From: an uncultured Bacteroides sp.
Lineage (GTDB): Bacteria; Bacteroidota; Bacteroidia; Bacteroidales; Bacteroidaceae
Direction of reading: 5' to 3'
DNA length: 6,594 bases
Assembly (NCBI GenBank): GCA_902472795.1
Contig: CABROZ010000116.1
Location: 1-6,594, forward strand
Under the pieces are notes generated by a model, which was given only the letters and a program-made list of their open reading frames with translations, was not told the DNA's origin and ran no database searches. Below, piece after piece: positions 1-5,827 of the stretch (position 1 is the stretch's first letter; every line of letters starts with the position of its first letter). The position numbers and the translations under genes are program-made.

Positions 1-997
1 TACTTTCATGGAGAGTGAAAAAATTCATGCCGAAGCCATTATCGTCAGCGACTACTCGGAGAACTACAGCCACTGGAATGCTGTGGAAAGTCTGGCTGAC
101 TGGCTGAAGCGCGAGCACGTTCCCGGCATTACGGGCATCGACACCCGCGAACTGACCAAGGTGCTGCGCGAGCATGGTGTGATGATGGGTCGCATCGTCT
201 TCGATGATAATGAAGAATTAGGAATGAAGAATGAAGAATTAGGCAGTGCTGCGGCGCCGCATGGCAATTCTTCATTCAGAGGCGAAGCCGACATTCTTCA
301 TTCTTCATTCAACTATGGTGAGGTGAACTACGTGGACCGTGTTTCCTGCAAGGACATTATCGTCTATGCCGGAGGGGAGAGCAAGACTTTTCCCGTTTCC
401 AGCTCGAAGGAAGAGCTTAATTCTCAATTATCCACTTTCCATTCTCAATTAAAGAAGGTCGTCCTCGTCGATTGCGGCGTCAAGACCAACATCCTGCGTT
501 GTCTGCTCCGTCGCAATGTCGAAGTGATTCGTGTGCCTTGGAATTACGACTTCAACGGCCTGCAGTTCGACGGTCTGTTCATCTCCAACGGCCCGGGCGA
601 CCCCGATACGTGCGACGCCGCCGTGCAGAACATCCGTCGTGCCATGCAGAACGAGAAACTCCCCATCTTCGGCATCTGCATGGGCAACCAGTTGCTTTCG
701 AAGGCAGGCGGAGCCAAAATATACAAGCTGAAATATGGTCACCGCAGTCACAACCAGCCCGTGCGCATGGTGGGAACCGACCGTTGCTTCATCACCAGCC
801 AGAATCACGGCTATGCGGTGGACAACAACACGCTGGGTGCCGACTGGGAACCGCTGTTCGTCAACATGAACGACGGATCGAACGAGGGCATCCGTCACAA
901 GCGCAATCCCTGGTTTTCCGCCCAGTTCCACCCCGAAGCAGCCTCGGGACCGACGGATACGGAGTTCCTCTTCGACGAGTTCGTAAAGCTGCTCTGA
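1..997 (+). CDS. carA: Carbamoyl-phosphate synthase small (glutaminase) subunit, 5'-truncated by the window edge
   Basis: CarA releases ammonia from glutamine and channels it to CarB for carbamoyl phosphate synthesis (pyrimidine and arginine pathways, cytoplasm). The reading frame is open to base 2. The first ATG, at 8, is not the true start: the residues after it (ESEKIHAEAIIVSD) align near residue 69 of E. coli CarA, so roughly 65-70 N-terminal residues are missing. Seen: the N-terminal domain signature GITGIDTRELTKVLREHG, then a class I glutamine amidotransferase domain with SNGPGDP, the nucleophile motif GICMGNQ (Cys codon 677-679), KYGHRSHNQPV, SQNHGYAV, and the catalytic His and Glu in FHPEA (His 929-931, Glu 935-937). 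Asn replaces the usual His of GICxGHQ. The interdomain stretch is lengthened by two repeat-derived segments (about 209-310 and 420-451), both in frame, so the protein should remain functional. carB follows after 260 bp in the same direction. Identity is near certain. Confidence 0.97.
   Translation, partial: TFMESEKIHAEAIIVSDYSENYSHWNAVESLADWLKREHVPGITGIDTRELTKVLREHGVMMGRIVFDDNEELGMKNEELGSAAAPHGNSSFRGEADILHSSFNYGEVNYVDRVSCKDIIVYAGGESKTFPVSSSKEELNSQLSTFHSQLKKVVLVDCGVKTNILRCLLRRNVEVIRVPWNYDFNGLQFDGLFISNGPGDPDTCDAAVQNIRRAMQNEKLPIFGICMGNQLLSKAGGAKIYKLKYGHRSHNQPVRMVGTDRCFITSQNHGYAVDNNTLGADWEPLFVNMNDGSNEGIRHKRNPWFSAQFHPEAASGPTDTEFLFDEFVKLL
209..310. repeat. Palindromic AT-rich element inserted in frame in carA
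   Basis: Seen: AATGAAGAATTAGG occurs at 209-222 and again at 230-243, a 21-bp period that keeps frame and encodes NEELG twice. The segment 222-240 (GAATGAAGAATGAAGAATT) is the reverse complement of 292-310 with 18 of 19 positions matching. A 12-bp part of it (229-240) also matches 266-277 in reverse complement. The interior contains the perfect palindrome GCGGCGCCGC at 251-260. The element encodes about 34 residues between VFDDN and YGEVNYV. In E. coli CarA the equivalent stretch is clearly shorter and unrelated. I infer a mobile or expanding palindromic repeat tolerated in a surface linker between the N-terminal and glutaminase domains. Confidence 0.75.
420..451. repeat. Short direct repeat in the carA interdomain linker
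   Basis: ATTCTCAATTA occurs at 420-430 and 441-451, again with a 21-bp period, giving the residues NSQL and HSQL just before the glutaminase domain begins (KKVVLVDCG). The stretch is much more AT-rich than the surrounding gene and resembles the low-complexity TTCTCAATT words of the Bacteroidetes. It may be a second linker insertion or a local slippage product. Confidence 0.55.
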
Positions 998-1257
998 TGT
1001 ATGGGAAATGCGCCATTGGAACGTTTCTGCTGCAACCCGTTGGCCGGCAGCCTCGGACGAGGCCGGAAAACACGCCGACTTTTGAGGCAAAACACGCCGC
1101 GTTTAGTGGTAAAACGCGCCGTCTTTTGCGATGAAACGCGCCGTCTTTTGCGATGAAACGCGCCGCCTTTGACGGGCAGAACCGTCGCCTTTGGCGAAAG
1201 CACTCCTGTGAGGAATAACAATGTTTCAACAACTATTAAGCAACGAATAAACAAGAT
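998..1257. other. carA-carB intergenic region with hairpin and tandem repeats
   Basis: This 260-bp gap separates two genes that are usually nearly adjacent. From the left it holds a unique stretch, then a GC-rich inverted repeat at 1044-1066 (CCGG at both ends, with an inner GCCTC/GAGGC stem around GGAC). The six-unit 22-bp tandem array follows (1067-1198), then about 60 bp leading into carB. No T-run follows the hairpin, so it is not a convincing terminator. I found no good match to the Bacteroides promoter pattern (TTTG, then TAnnTTTG), so carB is probably reached by read-through from carA. A possible nine-residue ORF lies at 1221-1250. Confidence 0.7.
1067..1198. repeat. Six degenerate tandem units of 22 bp
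   Basis: Units run 1067-1088, 1089-1110, 1111-1132, 1133-1154, 1155-1176 and 1177-1198, with no indels. Units 3 and 4 differ at one base only. The shared core is AAAACRCGCCG followed after one base by CTTTT or a close variant; units 1, 2 and 6 are the most diverged. The array is contiguous with no unique spacers, so it is not a CRISPR. Neighbouring units can pair locally: CGCGTTT at 1098-1104 is complementary to AAACGCG at 1112-1118. The period is not a multiple of three, so any translation repeats only every 66 bp, which argues for a DNA or RNA element rather than a protein repeat. Confidence 0.85.
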
Positions 1258-4200
1258 ATGAAAGAGAACAACATAAAGAAAGTCCTGCTGCTCGGTTCGG
1301 GCGCGCTGAAGATCGGTGAAGCCGGCGAGTTCGATTACTCCGGTTCGCAGGCACTCAAGGCCCTGAAGGAAGAGGGTATCTATACCGTCCTCATCAACCC
1401 CAACATCGCCACCGTACAGACTTCGGAGGGTGTAGCCGACCAGATTTACTTTCTGCCCGTCACTCCCTACTTTGTCGAGAAAGTCATTGAGAAGGAACGT
1501 CCCGACGGCATCATGCTGGCCTTCGGTGGACAGACGGCGCTGAACTGCGGCGTGGCCCTCTATAAAGACAAGGTGCTCGAGAAGTATAATGTGCAAGTGC
1601 TCGGCACTCCCGTGCAGGCCATCATCGACACCGAGGACCGCGAACTCTTTGTCGAGAAGCTGAACGAAATCGATGTGAAGACCATCAAGAGCGAAGCTGT
1701 TGAGAATGCGGCCGACGCCCGCCGTGCCGCCGCCGAGTTGGGTTATCCCGTCATCGTGCGTGCCGCCTATGCGCTGGGCGGACTGGGTTCGGGCTTCTGC
1801 GACAACGAGCAGGAACTGAACGTGCTGGTCGAGAAGGCTTTCTCCTTCTCGCCCCAAGTACTCGTTGAGAAGAGCCTTCGTGGTTGGAAGGAAGTGGAGT
1901 ACGAGGTTGTGCGCGACCGCTTCGACAACTGCATCACGGTCTGCAACATGGAGAACTTCGACCCGCTGGGCATCCATACGGGCGAGTCCATCGTCATCGC
2001 TCCCAGTCAGACACTGTCGAACACCGATTACCATAAACTGCGCGAACTGGCCATCCGCATCATCCGCCACATCGGTATCGTGGGCGAGTGTAACGTGCAG
2101 TATGCCTACGATCCGCAGTCCGAGGACTACCGCGTCATCGAGGTAAATGCCCGCCTTTCGCGTTCGTCGGCTTTGGCATCGAAGGCCACGGGCTATCCGC
2201 TGGCTTTTGTGGCAGCCAAGTTAGGCTTGGGATACGGCCTGTTCGACCTGAAGAACTCCGTCACCAAGACCACTTCGGCCTTCTTCGAACCTGCGCTGGA
2301 CTACGTGGTGTGCAAGATACCGCGCTGGGACCTCGGCAAGTTCCACGGCGTGGACAAGGAGCTGGGCTCGTCGATGAAGTCGGTGGGCGAAGTCATGGCC
2401 ATCGGCCGCACCTTCGAGGAAGCCATCCAGAAAGGCCTGCGTATGATAGGCCAGGGCATGCACGGCTTCGTTGAAAACAAGGAATTGGTTATCCCCGACA
2501 TCGACAAGGCGCTGCGCGAACCCACTGACAAGCGTATATTTGTCATCTCGAAGGCATTCCGTGCCGGCTACACCGTCGATCAGATACACGAGCTCACCAA
2601 GATAGACCGCTGGTTCCTCGAGAAGCTGATGAACATCATGCGCACCTCGAAGGAGCTGCACGACTGGGCCGGCAACCACAAGCTGCTTTCCGACCTGCCC
2701 GACGACTTGTTGTACAAAGCCAAGCGTCAGGGCTTCTCCGACTTCCAGGTGGCCCGTGCCATCGGCATGGAAGGCGAGATGGAAGACGCCATCATCGCCG
2801 TGCGCAATCACCGCAAGCAACGCGGCATCGTGCCTGTGGTGAAGCAGATAGATACGCTGGCTGCCGAATATCCTGCCCAGACCAACTACCTGTACCTTAC
2901 CTATAGCGGCGTGGCCAACGATGTTCATTACTTGGGCGACCACCGCAGTATCGTTGTACTTGGGTCAGGTGCTTACCGCATCGGTTCGTCGGTCGAGTTC
3001 GACTGGTGTGGCGTGCAGGCTTTGAATACCATCCGTAAGGAGGGTTACCGTTCGGTGATGATCAACTACAACCCCGAAACCGTTTCGACCGACTACGACA
3101 TGTGCGACCGTCTCTACTTCGACGAGCTCACCTTCGAGCGCGTCATGGACATCCTCGACCTGGAGAATCCGCACGGCGTCATCGTCTCTACCGGCGGACA
3201 GATACCCAATAATCTGGCTTTGCGCCTCGACGCGCAGCATGTACACATCCTCGGTACGTCGGCCCAGAGCATCGACAACGCCGAAGACCGCGACAAATTC
3301 TCGGCCATGCTCGACCGCATCGGCGTGGATCAGCCCGAGTGGAGCGCGCTGACTTCGATGGAAGACATCAACGCTTTCATCCAGAAGGTAGGGTTCCCCG
3401 TACTTGTCCGTCCGTCGTATGTGCTCAGTGGTGCTGCCATGAACGTCTGCTCCAATCAGGAAGAGCTGGAGCGCTTCCTGCAGCTGGCTGCCAACGTGTC
3501 GAAGAAGCATCCGGTCGTAGTGAGCCAGTTCATCGAGCACGCCAAGGAAGTAGAGATGGATGCCGTGGCACAAAACGGCGAAATCATCGCTTACGCCATC
3601 TCCGAGCACATCGAGTTCGCCGGTGTCCATTCGGGCGATGCCACCATCCAGTTCCCGCCTCAGAAGCTCTATGTGGAGACCGTACGCCGCATCAAGCGCA
3701 TCAGCCGCGAGATTGCCAGAGAGCTGAAGATCTCCGGACCTTTCAATATCCAGTTCCTGGCGCGCGACAACGATATCAAGGTTATCGAGTGCAACCTCCG
3801 TGCTTCGCGCTCGTTCCCCTTCGTCAGCAAGGTGCTGAAGCTCAACTTCATCGAGCTGGCCACGAAGATCATGCTGGGCATCCCCGTGCAGAAACCGGAC
3901 AAGAACCTTTTCGACCTGGACTACGTGGGCATCAAAGCTTCGCAATTCTCCTTCAACCGCTTGCAGAAGGCCGACCCTGTGCTGGGTGTCGATATGGCTT
4001 CGACAGGCGAGGTAGGCTGCATCGGCGACGACACTTCGTGCGCGGTGCTCAAGGCCATGCTTTCCGTGGGCTACCGCATCCCGCAGAAGAACATCCTTCT
4101 TTCTACCGGCTCTACGGAGCAGAAGGTGGACATGCTTCAGGCTGCCCGTCAGCTGCAGCAGAAGGGCTACAAGCTGTTTGCTACGGGAGGTACGTCGAAG

Positions 4201-4488
4201 TTCCTCACCGAGAATGGTGTGGAGAATACCCGCGTTTACTGGCCCAGCGAGGATGGTCAGCCGCAGGCGCTTGACATGCTCCATAAGAAGGAAATCGACA
4301 TGGTGGTGAACATTCCCAAGAACCTGACGGCAGGCGAGTTGAACAATGGCTACAAGATACGCCGTGCTGCCATCGACCTCAACATTCCGCTCATCACCAA
4401 TGCCCGTTTAGCCAGCGCCTTCATCAATGCTTTCTGCACGATGTCGGTCGATGATCTGGCCATCAAGTCGTGGGCCGAGTATAAATAA
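1258..4488 (+). CDS. carB: Carbamoyl-phosphate synthase large subunit
   Basis: CarB makes carbamoyl phosphate from bicarbonate, CarA-derived ammonia and two ATP in the cytoplasm. The 1076 residues match the usual length (about 1070) and the four-part layout is complete. The carboxyphosphate synthetase half (about 1-400) has GSGALKIGEAGEFDYSG near residue 13, GGQTALN at 90-96, and metal/ATP ligands E295 and N297 in EVNARLSRSSALASKATGYP. The oligomerisation region spans about 401-560. The carbamate kinase half (about 562-940) has VLGSGAYRIGSSVEFDWCG and E844/N846 in ECNLRASRSFPFVSK. A C-terminal MGS-like allosteric domain (about 944-1076) has ATGGTSKFL. Several signatures (YRIGSSVEFDWC, NYNPETVSTDYDMCDRLYFDE, VLSGAAMNV) are closer to eukaryotic CAD/CPS1 proteins than to E. 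coli CarB. The start is chosen because the conserved domain begins a few residues later; no strong Shine-Dalgarno is visible, as is common in Bacteroides. A terminator follows at 4622. Confidence 0.98.
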   Translation: MKENNIKKVLLLGSGALKIGEAGEFDYSGSQALKALKEEGIYTVLINPNIATVQTSEGVADQIYFLPVTPYFVEKVIEKERPDGIMLAFGGQTALNCGVALYKDKVLEKYNVQVLGTPVQAIIDTEDRELFVEKLNEIDVKTIKSEAVENAADARRAAAELGYPVIVRAAYALGGLGSGFCDNEQELNVLVEKAFSFSPQVLVEKSLRGWKEVEYEVVRDRFDNCITVCNMENFDPLGIHTGESIVIAPSQTLSNTDYHKLRELAIRIIRHIGIVGECNVQYAYDPQSEDYRVIEVNARLSRSSALASKATGYPLAFVAAKLGLGYGLFDLKNSVTKTTSAFFEPALDYVVCKIPRWDLGKFHGVDKELGSSMKSVGEVMAIGRTFEEAIQKGLRMIGQGMHGFVENKELVIPDIDKALREPTDKRIFVISKAFRAGYTVDQIHELTKIDRWFLEKLMNIMRTSKELHDWAGNHKLLSDLPDDLLYKAKRQGFSDFQVARAIGMEGEMEDAIIAVRNHRKQRGIVPVVKQIDTLAAEYPAQTNYLYLTYSGVANDVHYLGDHRSIVVLGSGAYRIGSSVEFDWCGVQALNTIRKEGYRSVMINYNPETVSTDYDMCDRLYFDELTFERVMDILDLENPHGVIVSTGGQIPNNLALRLDAQHVHILGTSAQSIDNAEDRDKFSAMLDRIGVDQPEWSALTSMEDINAFIQKVGFPVLVRPSYVLSGAAMNVCSNQEELERFLQLAANVSKKHPVVVSQFIEHAKEVEMDAVAQNGEIIAYAISEHIEFAGVHSGDATIQFPPQKLYVETVRRIKRISREIARELKISGPFNIQFLARDNDIKVIECNLRASRSFPFVSKVLKLNFIELATKIMLGIPVQKPDKNLFDLDYVGIKASQFSFNRLQKADPVLGVDMASTGEVGCIGDDTSCAVLKAMLSVGYRIPQKNILLSTGSTEQKVDMLQAARQLQQKGYKLFATGGTSKFLTENGVENTRVYWPSEDGQPQALDMLHKKEIDMVVNIPKNLTAGELNNGYKIRRAAIDLNIPLITNARLASAFINAFCTMSVDDLAIKSWAEYK

Positions 4489-4621
4489 CGCCGCTTTTGC
4501 AAGTGCCGGACTGGCAGAAGCCCAAAGGAAGTTATCGCCCGTCGGGGTGGGCTTAGGAACGAAAGCCGACGGACGGGAGAAGGAAGAAGAAACACATCGC
4601 CGATAGCTTCTGTCGCATACG

Positions 4622-4667
4622 GAAGAGGTTACCTCCGCTTTCTGGGGGTAGCCTCTTCCTGCTTTTT
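4622..4667 (+). terminator. Rho-independent terminator after carAB
   Basis: GAAGAGGTTACCTCC (4622-4636) can pair over its full 15 bp with GGGGGTAGCCTCTTC (4644-4658), with two G-U wobbles, around a 7-base loop. A run of five T follows at 4663-4667, four bases after the stem. This closes the carAB transcript about 130 bp after the carB stop and separates it from the sigma operon. Confidence 0.85.
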
Positions 4668-4685
4668 GCAGGGGGAGTGGAAAAT

Positions 4686-4715
4686 TTTGCGGGAAAAAGT
4701 GGAAAAATAATTTTT
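4686..4715 (+). promoter_or_regulatory. Candidate housekeeping promoter of the sigma operon
   Basis: TTTG at 4686-4689 and TAATTTTT at 4708-4715, separated by 18 bp, match the Bacteroides primary-sigma pattern (TTTG near -33, TAnnTTTG near -7) except for the last base. They lie in an AT-rich stretch just after the carB terminator and about 75 bp before the sigma factor start codon, which fits a basal promoter. The assignment is by pattern only. Confidence 0.45.
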
Positions 4716-4721
4716 TATCGC

Positions 4722-4749
4722 TGTAACAAACTTGCGTCGTATTACGTCT
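4722..4749 (+). promoter_or_regulatory. Candidate ECF-type (autoregulatory) promoter
   Basis: TGTAAC at 4722-4727 and CGTCT at 4745-4749 are separated by 17 bp. This is the general form of ECF sigma promoters (an AAC-containing -35 element and a CGT-type -10 element, as for B. subtilis SigX, SigM and SigW). It lies about 40 bp before the sigma factor start codon, where a self-activating promoter would be expected. A second CGTC at 4735-4738 makes the exact -10 uncertain. Confidence 0.4.
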
Positions 4750-4789
4750 GACAGGTATAAAACAGAAGATCGAATAGAAGAAAAAGAGC

Positions 4790-5299
4790 ATGGATGCCGA
4801 GAGTTTTAAGAAAATGTTTTTGCCTTGTCACGCCAAACTGTATCGGGTAGCCTACAGATTGTTGGAGAATGCCGAAGACGCTGAAGACCTGATTCAGGAA
4901 GCTTACCTGAAGCTGTGGAGCAAGCGGGAAGAACTGACGGTTATCAGCAATCCCGAAGCCTTTGCTGTCGCATTGGTGAAGAACATGTGCTTCGACCTGT
5001 TGCGCTCGGGCAAATACATTTCGGAACGGCAGAATGTCTCTTTGGCCGAGGCGCAGCAGTTGCAGCCGGCCGATAGCCAGGATGCGAAGGAGGACGCGCA
5101 GATTGTGAGGCATCTGATTGCACGTTTGCCGGCGCAGCAGCAGCTGGTGGTTACTTTGCGCGATGTGAAAGGATGCTCTTACGAAGAGGTGGAACGGCTG
5201 ACCGGACTGAATTCGGTCAATGTGCGGGTGCTTCTGTCGAGGGCAAGGAAGAAGATACGAGAAGAATTTATAAAATGGAATAGTTATGAAGGTCGATGA
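4790..5299 (+). CDS. RNA polymerase ECF (sigma-70 family) sigma factor
   Basis: This 169-residue protein has the two-domain build of an ECF sigma factor, which directs core RNA polymerase to a small regulon. Region 2 spans about residues 10-76, with AEDAEDLIQEAYLKLW (core binding) and NPEAFAVALVKNMCFDLLRS (-10 recognition). Region 4 spans about 105-158, with the helix-turn-helix YEEVERLTGLNSVNVRVLLSRARKKI split around residues 131-156 (-35 recognition). There is no region 1.1 or 3 and no C-terminal extension. The ATG at 4790 is preceded by a purine-rich stretch and places region 2 at the normal distance from the N terminus. The stop codon overlaps the next gene by 14 bp, implying translational coupling with a probable anti-sigma factor. 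It is not a SusC/SusD-linked sigma: no TonB-dependent receptor gene is nearby in the window. The regulon is unknown. Confidence 0.93.
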   Translation: MDAESFKKMFLPCHAKLYRVAYRLLENAEDAEDLIQEAYLKLWSKREELTVISNPEAFAVALVKNMCFDLLRSGKYISERQNVSLAEAQQLQPADSQDAKEDAQIVRHLIARLPAQQQLVVTLRDVKGCSYEEVERLTGLNSVNVRVLLSRARKKIREEFIKWNSYEGR

Positions 5300-5813
5300 A
5301 ATGGAACGATTGCTTGCAGCCTACTACGAAGGAATCACTGACGAGCATGAGGAAGAACGGTTGAAAGAGGCTTTTCGGAAGGAAAAGATTCCGGCATATC
5401 TGGAGGCGGACCGAAGAGTAGTGCTGGGCATGCGGGATGAAGGTGAAAAAGATGTTCCGGTTCCTGCCGGACTGGAAGAAAAACTATCCCGGATGATAGA
5501 CCGTAAGGACGCCGAGGAACCCCACTTCCTGCAACGGAACCGCACGCGCCGAAACTGGCGGTGGGCAGCCGGAGTGGCCGCTACATTCCTGCTGCTGTTC
5601 GGCATCGGGTGGGGAGTGGTCAGGTTGGAGAAGAAACCGGTTCCACCCACGCCGATGGATACCTTTGCCGACCCGCAGGAAGCTTATCGGGCACTGCAGG
5701 CCACACTGGTCGAGATGTCGGATACGTGGAGGGCCGGTATGGAGCAGGTTGAGGCCGTGCAGGCGGATATGAATGTCGTTCGCGAAGAGATCAAACAAGA
5801 ATTATCAAAATAA
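5286..5813 (+). CDS. Single-pass membrane protein, candidate anti-sigma factor
   Basis: This 175-residue protein has no catalytic motif that I recognise. Seen: a charged, soluble N-terminal part (about 1-90) beginning EMERLLAAYYEGITDEHEEERLKEAF, one hydrophobic helix at about 93-112 (WAAGVAATFLLLFGIGWGVV) preceded by an Arg-rich segment (RNRTRRNWR), a Pro-rich hinge (KKPVPPTP), and a C-terminal helical, coiled-coil-like tail (about 130-175). By the positive-inside rule the N-terminal part is cytoplasmic and the tail periplasmic. That is the usual build of an ECF anti-sigma factor, but there is no HxxxCxxC zinc-binding motif. The start overlaps the sigma gene by 14 bp in another frame. I infer that it holds the sigma factor at the membrane and senses an envelope signal through its tail. 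Sequence alone does not prove the function. Confidence 0.8.
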   Translation: MKVDEMERLLAAYYEGITDEHEEERLKEAFRKEKIPAYLEADRRVVLGMRDEGEKDVPVPAGLEEKLSRMIDRKDAEEPHFLQRNRTRRNWRWAAGVAATFLLLFGIGWGVVRLEKKPVPPTPMDTFADPQEAYRALQATLVEMSDTWRAGMEQVEAVQADMNVVREEIKQELSK

Positions 5814-5827
5814 AAAACAGAAACGTT

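Larger units (their letters stand above)
4489..4789. other. Intergenic region between carB and the sigma operon
   Basis: This 301-bp gap holds no gene I can support. Its first part (4489-4621) has two possible stems that cannot easily form together: AAGCCC 4518-4523 with GGGCTT 4549-4554, and CCGTCGG 4539-4545 with CCGACGG 4566-4572. The middle holds the hairpin terminator at 4622-4667. The last 110 bp are AT-rich and carry the promoter candidates of the sigma operon. Confidence 0.7.

Noticed and set aside
8..10. ATG at base 8 as the true carA start
   Set aside because: The frame is open upstream, and CarA similarity begins mid-domain, about 65-70 residues into the family alignment. The gene is cut by the window edge.
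1044..1066. Terminator between carA and carB
   Set aside because: The hairpin is GC-rich but is followed by AAAA and the repeat array, not by a T-run.
1067..1198. CRISPR array
   Set aside because: The 22-bp units are contiguous with no unique spacers, they are degenerate, and no cas gene is nearby.
895..2070. Long minus-strand open frame (391 codons) opposite carB and the repeat array
   Set aside because: It lies antisense to a certain carB and the 22-bp repeats. Its translation has no family pattern, and its length follows from GC-rich codon use on the other strand.
3339..4274. Plus-strand open frame of 311 codons in a second frame of carB
   Set aside because: It is a shifted-frame shadow of carB, rich in Arg, Gly and Ala with no domain. 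carB itself is intact, so there is no frameshift to explain.
2965..4284. Minus-strand open frame of 439 codons opposite the second half of carB
   Set aside because: It is wholly inside carB and looks like a mirror of its codon bias (many Val, Leu, Asp, His). No start context or recognisable domain is present.
4658..4672. Small hairpin CCTGC-TTTTT-GCAGG as a separate element
   Set aside because: It overlaps the T-run of the much stronger terminator stem and is only 5 bp long.
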